Assembly (NCBI GenBank): GCA_002423435.1
Contig: DIWE01000034.1
Coordinates: 5,347 to 10,742 of the forward strand
Origin: Clostridiales bacterium UBA6114
Lineage (GTDB): Bacteria > Bacillota > Clostridia > Oscillospirales > Butyricicoccaceae
Length of the DNA: 5,396 nucleotides
Direction of reading: 5' to 3'
Shown: one piece after another, positions 1-4,755 of the stretch
Numbering within the stretch: the first letter of the stretch is position 1
Layout of the letters: each line of letters begins with the position of its first letter
Position numbers and translations under genes: made by a program
Notes under the pieces: generated by a model
What the model saw: only the letters and a program-made list of their open reading frames with translations
What the model was told of the DNA's origin: nothing
Databases searched by the model: none

Positions 1-2864
1 AGAACCCGGACATCTTCTTCCAGGCGAAGGAATCTGCAAACCCGTTCTACAACGCCCTCCCCGCAATCGTCGAGGAGTATATGGACAAGGTAAACCGCGC
101 GACCGGAAAGAACTATCAGCTCTTCAACTATTACGGCGCGCCCGACGCCGACCGCGTCATCGTGGCGATGGGCTCGGTGTGCGACATGCTTGAGGAAGTG
201 ATCGATTACTTAAACGCGCACGGCGAGAAGGTCGGCCTTGTAAAGGTCCGCCTGTACCGTCCGTTCGTCGCCGAGAAATTCCTCGCGGCGATCCCGGCCT
301 CCGTCAAGAAAATCTCCGTCTTAGACCGCACAAAGGAACCCGGCGCACAGGGCGAGCCTCTGTATCTCGACGTCGTGACCGCCCTTGCAAACGCGGGACG
401 CGGCATCAAGATCTGCGGCGGACGCTACGGCCTCGGCTCGAAGGATACGACGCCCGCGAGCGGCTTTGCCGTGTTTGAAAACCTAAAGCTCGATCAGCCC
501 AAAAACGGGTTTACCGTCGGCATCGTAGACGACGTCACGAACCTGTCCCTGCCGCTCGACAAGAACGCGCCCGACACAACGCCCGCCGGCATCGTGTCCT
601 GCAAATTCTGGGGCCTCGGCGCCGACGGCACCGTCGGTGCGAACAAGAACTCCATCAAAATCATCGGCGAGCACCGCAAGGACGATTACGCGCAGGCGTA
701 TTTCGCTTACGACTCGAAGAAATCGGGCGGCGTTACCGTCTCCCATCTGCGCTTCGGCGACAAGCCGATCAAATCGACCTATCTCGTGTCGAAAGCCGAT
801 TTCGTCGCCTGCCACAACCCGTCCTATGTCCATAAGTACGAGATGGTGCAGGACGTAAAGCCGGGCGGCACATTTTTGTTAAACTGCGCGTGGGACGTGG
901 CCGAGCTCACCGAGCATCTGCCCGCCGAGATGAAACGGTATATCGCGAAAAACAATATCAAGCTCTTTACGATCGACGGCATCGCCCTTGCGCGTGAAAT
1001 CGGGCTCGGCGGCAGGATCAACATGATCCTCCAGGCCGCGTTCTTCAAGCTCACCGGCATCATCCCGATCGAAAAAGCGATTGAATCGATGAAGAAAGCC
1101 GTTATCGATACCTACGGCAAAAAAGGCGACAAGGTCGTCGCGATGAACCACAAGGCGATCGACGCCGGCATCGTAAACGTCAAGGAAGTCAAGGTCCCGG
1201 CCGAGTGGGCGACCGCGAGCGACACGGCGCACGAGGTCGAGATCAACACCGATCGCGAAGACTTAAAGGAATTTGCAAAAAAGATCATGATCCCGGCAAA
1301 CAATCAGGTCGGCGACCGTCTGCCTGTTTCGGCCTTCAAGGGAGCCGAGGACGGCACCTTCCCGCAGGGTTCCTCCGCTTTGGAAAAACGCGGCGTCGCC
1401 GTCGACGTGCCGGTCTGGATTCCGGAGAACTGTATCCAGTGCAACCAATGTTCCCTCGTATGCCCGCACGCCGCGATCCGCCCCTTTGCGCTGACCGAGG
1501 ATGAACTTAAAAACGCGCCTGAGGGCTTCAAGAGCAAGAAAATGATCGGCAAGGGCTGCGAAAACTACAAGTTCGCGATCAACGTGACCGTTCTTGACTG
1601 TCTCGGCTGCGGCGTCTGCGTCAATACCTGCCCCGCCAAGGAGAAGGCGCTCGTTATGAAGCCGCTTGAAACACAGCTTCATGAGCAGCCCAATTTCGAC
1701 TATGCGGTAAAGCACGTCTCCGACAAGGAGCTTCCCTTCAATGTCGAAAGCGTCAAGGGCTCGCAGTTTAAGACGCCTCTTCTTGAGTTCTCGGGGGCCT
1801 GCGCAGGCTGCGGCGAGCCCGCCTACGCCAAGCTGATCACGCAGCTCTTCGGCGACCGGATGTATATCGCCAACGCAACCGGCTGCACCTCGATCTGGGG
1901 CGGCAGCGCTCCGTCGACGCCCTATACGGTCAACAAGGCCGGCAAGGGCCCCGCATGGGCGAATTCCCTCTTTGAAGACAACGCCGAATTCGGCCTCGGC
2001 ATCTATCTCGGCCAGAAGGCCATCCGCGAGAAACTGATTGAAAAGGTCAAGGAACTGACCTGTTGCGACGCCGAGCGCGACGAATACCTCGCCACGGTCG
2101 ACAACGGCAAGCTGAACACGGCCGCGACGAACAAGCTGGTCGCCGCCCTTGAGAAATGCGGCAGCCCGCTTGCCAAAGAGATCTTAAAGGAAAAGGACTT
2201 CCTCTCCAAAAAATCCATCTGGATCTTCGGCGGCGACGGCTGGGCATACGACATCGGCTTCGGCGGCCTCGACCATGTCATCGCGAGCGGCGAAGACGTC
2301 AATATCTTCGTGTTTGACACCGAGGTTTATTCGAACACCGGCGGACAGTCCTCAAAGTCTTCCCAGATCGGCCAGGTAGCCCAGTTTGCCGCGGCCGGCA
2401 AGAAGACCTCGAAGAAGGACCTCGCGCAGATCGCGATGTCCTACGGCTATGTCTACGTCGCTCAGGTCGGCCTCGGCGCCGATTACAACCAGACCGTCAA
2501 GGCGATCGCCGAGGCGGAAAGCTACAACGGCCCGTCGCTCGTCATCGGCTACGCCCCCTGCATCAACCACGGCTTAAAGGGCGGCATGACCAATTCCCAG
2601 AACGAGGTCAAGTCCGCGGTCGCCTCCGGCTACTGGCATACCTTCCGCTTCGACCCGCGGCTTACGGCAGAGGGCAAAAACCCGTTCCAGCTTGACTCCA
2701 AGGCGCCGACCGCCTCCTACAAGGACTTTATCGCGACCGAGGTCCGCTACTCGAGCCTCGAGCGCCAGTTCCCGGAAAGGGCGAAGGAGCTCTTTGCCTC
2801 CGCCGAGAAAGCGGCCGCCGTGAAGTACGATAAACTCCAGAAGCTCTCGAAGCTCTACGAATAA
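1..2864 (+). CDS. nifJ: Pyruvate:ferredoxin (flavodoxin) oxidoreductase, 5'-truncated by window edge
   Basis: Oxidatively decarboxylates pyruvate with CoA to acetyl-CoA and CO2, passing electrons to ferredoxin; cytosolic. The frame is open from the first complete codon at position 3 (reads NPDIFFQAKESANPFY) to TAA at 2862-2864, giving 953 residues. Single-chain family members have about 1170-1200, so roughly 220 N-terminal residues lie upstream, and the ATG at 81 is internal. Seen in order: end of domain I and the transketolase-C-like domain II (to about 480); gamma-type domain III with GLGADGTVGANKNSIK (612-659); EKR-type linker (about 1170-1340); two 4Fe-4S ferredoxin motifs, CIQCNQCSLVC (1431-1463) and CLGCGVCVNTC (1599-1631); C-terminal TPP domain. 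Proximal-cluster cysteines are present at 1800, 1809, 1884 and 2559. The TPP/Mg motif runs from GGDGWAYDIG (2229) to the Asn in YSNTGGQSS (2334). All expected catalytic and cluster residues are intact. It ends without the C-terminal extension of the Desulfovibrio enzyme. It converges on prfB and is probably monocistronic at its 3' end. The identity is near certain; the physiological electron acceptor cannot be read from the sequence. Confidence 0.97.
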   Translation, partial: NPDIFFQAKESANPFYNALPAIVEEYMDKVNRATGKNYQLFNYYGAPDADRVIVAMGSVCDMLEEVIDYLNAHGEKVGLVKVRLYRPFVAEKFLAAIPASVKKISVLDRTKEPGAQGEPLYLDVVTALANAGRGIKICGGRYGLGSKDTTPASGFAVFENLKLDQPKNGFTVGIVDDVTNLSLPLDKNAPDTTPAGIVSCKFWGLGADGTVGANKNSIKIIGEHRKDDYAQAYFAYDSKKSGGVTVSHLRFGDKPIKSTYLVSKADFVACHNPSYVHKYEMVQDVKPGGTFLLNCAWDVAELTEHLPAEMKRYIAKNNIKLFTIDGIALAREIGLGGRINMILQAAFFKLTGIIPIEKAIESMKKAVIDTYGKKGDKVVAMNHKAIDAGIVNVKEVKVPAEWATASDTAHEVEINTDREDLKEFAKKIMIPANNQVGDRLPVSAFKGAEDGTFPQGSSALEKRGVAVDVPVWIPENCIQCNQCSLVCPHAAIRPFALTEDELKNAPEGFKSKKMIGKGCENYKFAINVTVLDCLGCGVCVNTCPAKEKALVMKPLETQLHEQPNFDYAVKHVSDKELPFNVESVKGSQFKTPLLEFSGACAGCGEPAYAKLITQLFGDRMYIANATGCTSIWGGSAPSTPYTVNKAGKGPAWANSLFEDNAEFGLGIYLGQKAIREKLIEKVKELTCCDAERDEYLATVDNGKLNTAATNKLVAALEKCGSPLAKEILKEKDFLSKKSIWIFGGDGWAYDIGFGGLDHVIASGEDVNIFVFDTEVYSNTGGQSSKSSQIGQVAQFAAAGKKTSKKDLAQIAMSYGYVYVAQVGLGADYNQTVKAIAEAESYNGPSLVIGYAPCINHGLKGGMTNSQNEVKSAVASGYWHTFRFDPRLTAEGKNPFQLDSKAPTASYKDFIATEVRYSSLERQFPERAKELFASAEKAAAVKYDKLQKLSKLYE
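1431..1634 (+). other. nifJ: Two ferredoxin-type 4Fe-4S cluster motifs within nifJ
   Basis: The first CxxCxxCxxxC set has cysteine codons at 1431, 1440, 1449 and 1461; the second at 1599, 1608, 1617 and 1629. Each ends in Cys-Pro, as in bacterial 2[4Fe-4S] ferredoxins. In this family these are the medial and distal clusters, which carry electrons from the TPP-proximal cluster to the external ferredoxin. All eight cysteines are present, so the electron path appears complete. Confidence 0.93.
2229..2336 (+). other. nifJ: Thiamine pyrophosphate/Mg-binding motif of nifJ
   Basis: The classic TPP-enzyme signature (GDG followed about 30 residues later by an Asn) is seen as GGDGWAYDIG starting at 2229 and the Asn of YSNTGGQ at 2334-2336. 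In known structures the Asp and Asn coordinate the Mg ion that holds the diphosphate. Both are intact. Confidence 0.9.
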
Positions 2865-2899
2865 AAAAATATTCGAGGGGGAATGGGATTCCCCCTCGA
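2862..2899 (-). terminator. Minus-strand intrinsic terminator candidate abutting the nifJ stop
   Basis: A 12-bp perfect stem has arms tcgagggggaat (2873-2884) and attccccctcga (2888-2899) with loop GGG. On the minus strand it is followed by ATA and a run of seven T (complement of the A-run at 2863-2869), the layout of a Rho-independent terminator for leftward transcription. On the plus strand no T-tract follows (GAGCACCCC), so it should not end nifJ transcripts efficiently, although it could protect the 3' end. It would stop leftward read-through from prfB from entering nifJ antisense. Confidence 0.6.
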
Positions 2900-2905
2900 G
2901 GAGCA

Positions 2906-2931
2906 CCCCAAGCGATCATGATCGCTTGGGG
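2906..2931. repeat. 26-nt perfect palindrome containing two GATC sites
   Basis: The half-sites ccccaagcgatca and tgatcgcttgggg are exact reverse complements with no spacer. As RNA it would form an 11-bp stem with loop CAUG. The two GATC sites flank the centre symmetrically. Neither strand has a T-tract next to it, so it is not a classical terminator. It could be a DNA dimer-binding site, a cruciform-forming sequence or one unit of the hairpin array. Confidence 0.8.
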
Positions 2932-2951
2932 ACCCCGCCTCCCCCAGGTGC

Positions 2952-2974
2952 GGACAAAACCGATGGTTTTGTCC
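2952..2974. repeat. Hairpin with 10-bp perfect stem, loop GAT
   Basis: The arms ggacaaaacc (2952-2961) and ggttttgtcc (2965-2974) are exact reverse complements around a 3-nt loop. No adjacent T-tract is present beyond the TTTT inside the stem. It is a member of the intergenic array; its function is unknown. Confidence 0.75.
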
Positions 2975-2994
2975 AGTGTGTCCTCCGGCCCTAC

Positions 2995-3020
2995 TCCCGA
3001 CAAATCACGATTTGTCGGGA
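2995..3020. repeat. Hairpin with 12-bp perfect inverted repeat
   Basis: The arms tcccgacaaatc (2995-3006) and gatttgtcggga (3009-3020) are perfect, separated by AC; in RNA the closing pair would open to a 4-nt loop. It lies 20 nt after the previous hairpin, the same gap that separates the palindrome at 2906-2931 from the 2952 hairpin. It is not followed by a T-tract. Confidence 0.75.
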
Positions 3021-3036
3021 ACCCGGGGCGGCGCAT

Positions 3037-3050
3037 GTCCGCCTGCGGAC
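3037..3050. repeat. Short hairpin, 5-6 bp stem
   Basis: gtccgc (3037-3042) and gcggac (3045-3050) are complementary around CT; with a realistic 4-nt loop the stem is 5 bp. It is the weakest member of the array apart from the 5-bp repeat at 3085-3095, and could arise by chance on its own. Confidence 0.45.
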
Positions 3051-3060
3051 TTATCCCAAG

Positions 3061-3082
3061 TTAAGAGGCTTCGGCCCCTTAA
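3061..3082. repeat. Hairpin capped by a C(TTCG)G tetraloop
   Basis: The arms ttaagaggc (3061-3069) and gccccttaa (3074-3082) pair with one A-C mismatch and enclose TTCG closed by a C-G pair. As plus-strand RNA, cUUCGg is one of the most stable tetraloops known, which points to a structure that acts as RNA from the plus strand, namely the nifJ 3' UTR. No T-tract follows directly. Confidence 0.65.
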
Positions 3083-3102
3083 CAATTCCCGGAATATACT
3101 TA

Positions 3103-3138
3103 TGTCCAGGCCGCCAATGGCGGCCTGGACACGTTTTT
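3103..3138 (+). terminator. Plus-strand intrinsic terminator candidate for nifJ
   Basis: The arms tgtccaggccgcca (3103-3116) and tggcggcctggaca (3118-3131) are perfect reverse complements around a single A; a realistic fold has about 13 bp and a 3-nt loop. The stem is followed by CG and then TTTTT (3134-3138). This is the first hairpin downstream of nifJ with a T-tract on the plus strand, so it is the best candidate for the nifJ 3' end, about 240 nt past the stop codon. Confidence 0.65.
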
Positions 3139-3142
3139 AAGG

Positions 3143-3175
3143 TGTTTTTCCGGGAAATAAATTCCCGGAAAAACA
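3143..3175. repeat. Hairpin with 14-bp perfect stem, loop ATAAA
   Basis: The arms tgtttttccgggaa (3143-3156) and ttcccggaaaaaca (3162-3175) are exact reverse complements. The core of the right arm, aattcccggaa (3160-3170), is a direct repeat of 3084-3094, so the left arm could pair with either copy. The longer choice would enclose the terminator at 3103-3138. Neither side has an external T-tract of terminator quality. Confidence 0.7.
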
Positions 3176-3209
3176 AAAAGACGGAAACCCAAAACCGTTT
3201 CTTCAGCTG

Positions 3210-3243
3210 AAAGTCCCGCGGTCGGTGACCGCGGGACTTTTTT
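3210..3243 (+). terminator. Strong plus-strand intrinsic terminator; possibly bidirectional at the prfB 3' end
   Basis: The stem is aaagtcccgcggtc (3210-3223) with gaccgcgggacttt (3227-3240), 14 bp, loop GGT, followed by three further T after the TTT inside the stem (T-run 3238-3243). On the plus strand this is a textbook terminator that would keep nifJ transcription from running antisense into prfB. It is also the first hairpin after the prfB stop on the minus strand, but there only the TTT within the stem is present before CAGC, so leftward termination would be weaker. Confidence 0.75.
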
Positions 3244-3264
3244 CTTACTATTTTTTGTACACGC

Positions 3265-4389
3265 TTACTTCGTCGCCCAGACGCCGGTGGCCGAGGCTTT
3301 CAAATAGGCGTTTATAAACCCGTCCAAATCCCCGTCCATCACCGCGCCGATATTGCCGTTTTCAAAGCCGGTCCGGTGGTCTTTGGCAAGGGTATACGGC
3401 ATGAAGACGTAGGAGCGGATCTGGCTTCCCCATTCGATCTTCTTCTGCTCGCCCTTGATGTCTTCTATCTTGTCGAGATGCTCTCGCTCCTTGATCTCGA
3501 GAAGCTTCGATTTGAGCATGCGCATCGCGACCTCCCTGTTCTGGTGCTGGCTGCGCTCGTTCTGGCACGCGACGACGATCCCGGACGGGATGTGGGTGAT
3601 GCGGATCGCAGACTCGGTTTTGTTGACATGCTGCCCGCCCGCGCCGCCGGAACGGTAGGTGTCGATCTTCAGATCCTCGTCGCGGATCTCGATGTGCTTT
3701 AGGTCGTCGGTGATCTCGGGCATCACCTCGACCGCGGCGAAGGAGGTGTGCCGCCGCCCGGACGCGTCGAACGGCGAGATGCGCACGAGCCTGTGGATCC
3801 CCATTTCGCTTTTTAAATAGCCGAAGGCGTTTTCCCCCTCGATCAGGATTTCGGCGCTCTTCATGCCCGCCTCGTCCCCCTCGAGATAGTCGAGAAGCTT
3901 ATACGTAAAGCCGTGGCGTTCCGCCCATCGCGTGTACATGCGGTAGAGCATCTCGGCCCAGTCCTGCGCCTCGGTCCCGCCCGCGCCCGCATGAAAGGAA
4001 AGATAGGCGTTTGAGGCGTCGTACTGACCCGTCAGAAGGGTGTCGAGCCGCATGAGCTCCATGCTTTTTTCAAACTCGCCGTAGCCCGCCTCGAGCTCTG
4101 CAAGCATGCTGTCGTCGCCCGCTTCGATCGCGAGCTCGCAGATCGTGTGCAGGTCCTCCCACTGCGAGTAAAGCTTCTGATAGGCGTCGCGCTTATCCTT
4201 TAAGTTCTTGATCCTCTGAAGCACCTTTTGTGAATTCTCGAGATCGTCCCAAAACCCCGGCTGCGCCGATTTCTCTTCAAGCTCCTCGATCTGGTTTTCG
4301 TCGCGGTCTAAGTCAAGCGCCGCGCGAAGCTCCAAAAGCTCCGGTTTTTTATTTGACAGCTTTGCTTTGTATTCCTCAAACTCAATCAC
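3265..4389 (-). CDS. prfB: Peptide chain release factor 2 (RF2), in-frame, GTG start
   Basis: Recognises UGA and UAA stop codons in the ribosomal A site and triggers hydrolysis of peptidyl-tRNA; cytosolic. At 374 residues it is about the family's usual length. The N-terminal part (about 1-110) is largely helical and rich in Glu/Lys. The codon-recognition domain carries the RF2-type tripeptide SPF at 205-207 (context HRLVRISPFDASGRRH), which distinguishes it from RF1. The catalytic loop has GGQ at 251-253 (context RSGGAGGQHVNKTESAIR); its Gln is the usual methylation target. The start is GTG at 4389-4387, supported by GGAG six bases upstream and a family-like N-terminus (MIEFEEYKAKL). The stop is TAA. 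At residues 25-26 the gene reads CTT GAC, where many bacteria have CTT TGA C, so no programmed frameshift is needed. It is divergent from secA and convergent with nifJ, and has its own promoter at 4550-4578. Confidence 0.97.
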   Translation of the reverse strand: MIEFEEYKAKLSNKKPELLELRAALDLDRDENQIEELEEKSAQPGFWDDLENSQKVLQRIKNLKDKRDAYQKLYSQWEDLHTICELAIEAGDDSMLAELEAGYGEFEKSMELMRLDTLLTGQYDASNAYLSFHAGAGGTEAQDWAEMLYRMYTRWAERHGFTYKLLDYLEGDEAGMKSAEILIEGENAFGYLKSEMGIHRLVRISPFDASGRRHTSFAAVEVMPEITDDLKHIEIRDEDLKIDTYRSGGAGGQHVNKTESAIRITHIPSGIVVACQNERSQHQNREVAMRMLKSKLLEIKEREHLDKIEDIKGEQKKIEWGSQIRSYVFMPYTLAKDHRTGFENGNIGAVMDGDLDGFINAYLKASATGVWATK

Positions 4390-4395
4390 AAAATG

Positions 4396-4399
4396 CTCC
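4396..4399 (-). promoter_or_regulatory. prfB: prfB ribosome binding site that fixes the GTG start
   Basis: Reading the minus strand, GGAG is followed by CATTTT and then GTG (4389-4387), a 6-nt spacing. No ATG lies in frame close by, and the next residues match the RF2 N-terminus, so GTG is the likely start. Confidence 0.7.
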
Positions 4400-4549
4400 G
4401 TGCGCCGCGGCGGACATCGCAGTCCCCGGCTCGTGTGCGGGAAAGCTTTTTCCGAAAATGCCGCGGCTGCCGCCGATTCCGGCTGGCGGCGCGCCGAATT
4501 AAATGAAACCGTTGGGTTAAACTATATTTTTAGCCTGATCGACTTTATT

Positions 4550-4578
4550 ATTATACAAAAACCGCGCGGGCAAGTAAA
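4550..4578 (-). promoter_or_regulatory. prfB: Sigma-70-type promoter for prfB
   Basis: On the minus strand a perfect -10 box TATAAT (4555-4550) lies 17 nt downstream of TTTACT (4578-4573), a 4/6 match to TTGACA. This is ideal spacing for the housekeeping sigma factor. Transcription would start near 4543 and leave a leader of about 150 nt before the GTG start. Confidence 0.65.
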
Positions 4579-4720
4579 CAGAAATATGGGGGCTTTTTTA
4601 GCGCTTTCACGTGCTTTTCCGGAATTCAAAAAGCGGCGGCCTCCGCTCCCCTTCTAAGAAATTTGCCGGGGGCTTTGACGAGATGTTCACAATATATCTG
4701 TTTTTTTATGGGATAAAATG

Positions 4721-4729
4721 TGATATGAT
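4721..4729 (+). promoter_or_regulatory. secA: Extended -10 promoter for secA
   Basis: TGATATGAT contains the extended -10 dinucleotide TG, one spacer base and TATGAT (5/6 to TATAAT). The -35 position at 17-nt spacing is only a T-run (4701-4706), as tolerated by extended -10 promoters. Transcription would start near 4736, giving a very short leader of about 20 nt that includes the ribosome binding site. TTGACG at 4675-4680 is not correctly spaced to pair with this box. Confidence 0.45.
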
Positions 4730-4743
4730 AAGGGTTAAATGGA

Positions 4744-4749
4744 AGGTGA
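4744..4749 (+). promoter_or_regulatory. secA: secA ribosome binding site that fixes the TTG start
   Basis: AGGTGA (within GGAAGGTGA, 4741-4749) matches the anti-Shine-Dalgarno and lies 6 nt before TTG at 4756. Its last three bases are an in-frame TGA stop (4747-4749), so translation in the secA frame cannot begin upstream. The only early starts are TTG at 4756 and TTG at 4765; the first has the proper spacing. Confidence 0.7.
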
Positions 4750-4755
4750 ATCAGT

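Larger units (their letters stand above)
2865..3264. repeat. Intergenic array of about ten distinct inverted repeats between convergent nifJ and prfB
   Basis: This 400-bp stretch has no credible gene. Instead it carries successive inverted repeats: 2873-2899, 2906-2931, 2952-2974, 2995-3020, 3037-3050, 3061-3082, 3085-3095, 3103-3131, 3143-3175 and 3210-3240. Most have 10-14 bp perfect arms and loops of 1-5 nt. The arms differ from one hairpin to the next, so this is not a simple tandem repeat or CRISPR. Three have a T-tract placed as in intrinsic terminators: one on the minus strand beside nifJ, two on the plus strand beside prfB. The rest have none, so ordinary termination does not explain all of them. 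They could be accumulated palindromic repeat units, 3'-UTR stabilisers or protein-binding palindromes. The structure is seen directly; the function is unknown. Confidence 0.85.
4390..4755. other. Divergent prfB/secA intergenic region
   Basis: This 366-bp region holds the promoters and leaders of two divergent genes and no convincing gene. The prfB promoter at 4550-4578 implies a leader of about 150 nt. In that leader a modest stem is possible: gccgcc (4469-4474) with ggcggc (4485-4490), next to the palindrome ggcgcgcc (4487-4494). A short 5-bp hairpin (agcgg/ccgct, about 4631-4646) lies between the promoters. I recognised no riboswitch or T-box signature. Confidence 0.6.

Noticed and set aside
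81..83. ATG at 81 as the nifJ start
   Set aside because: The frame stays open to the window edge and the upstream codons encode conserved family sequence (NPDIFFQAKESANPFY), so this Met is internal.
1263..1715. Antisense open frame of 150 codons opposite the ferredoxin region of nifJ, with similar ones at 483-833 and 879-1232
   Set aside because: G+C-rich third positions of nifJ remove stop codons from the opposite strand. These frames have no recognisable motifs and lie wholly within a conserved gene.
2926..3210. 94-codon plus-strand open frame across the hairpin array
   Set aside because: Its protein is only a translation of consecutive inverted repeats, has no recognisable domain and no ribosome binding site at its start. 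The palindromes explain the sequence better.
2865..3264. CRISPR array or integron attC-like cassette array
   Set aside because: The hairpins differ in sequence and spacing, there are no identical repeats with unique spacers, and neither cas nor integrase genes are present.
4230..4657. Plus-strand frames of 90-96 codons covering the prfB start and upstream region
   Set aside because: They overlap the conserved N-terminus of prfB antisense and have no recognisable domain or ribosome binding site.
4675..4680. TTGACG as the -35 box of secA
   Set aside because: No -10-like hexamer lies 16-18 nt downstream, and the good extended -10 at 4721-4729 is too far away for it to partner.
4514..4739. Direct repeat gggttaaa at 4514-4521 and 4732-4739 as a shared operator near both promoters
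   Set aside because: An 8-mer repeated once in a 366-bp region is expected about by chance, and no dyad symmetry or further copies support an operator.
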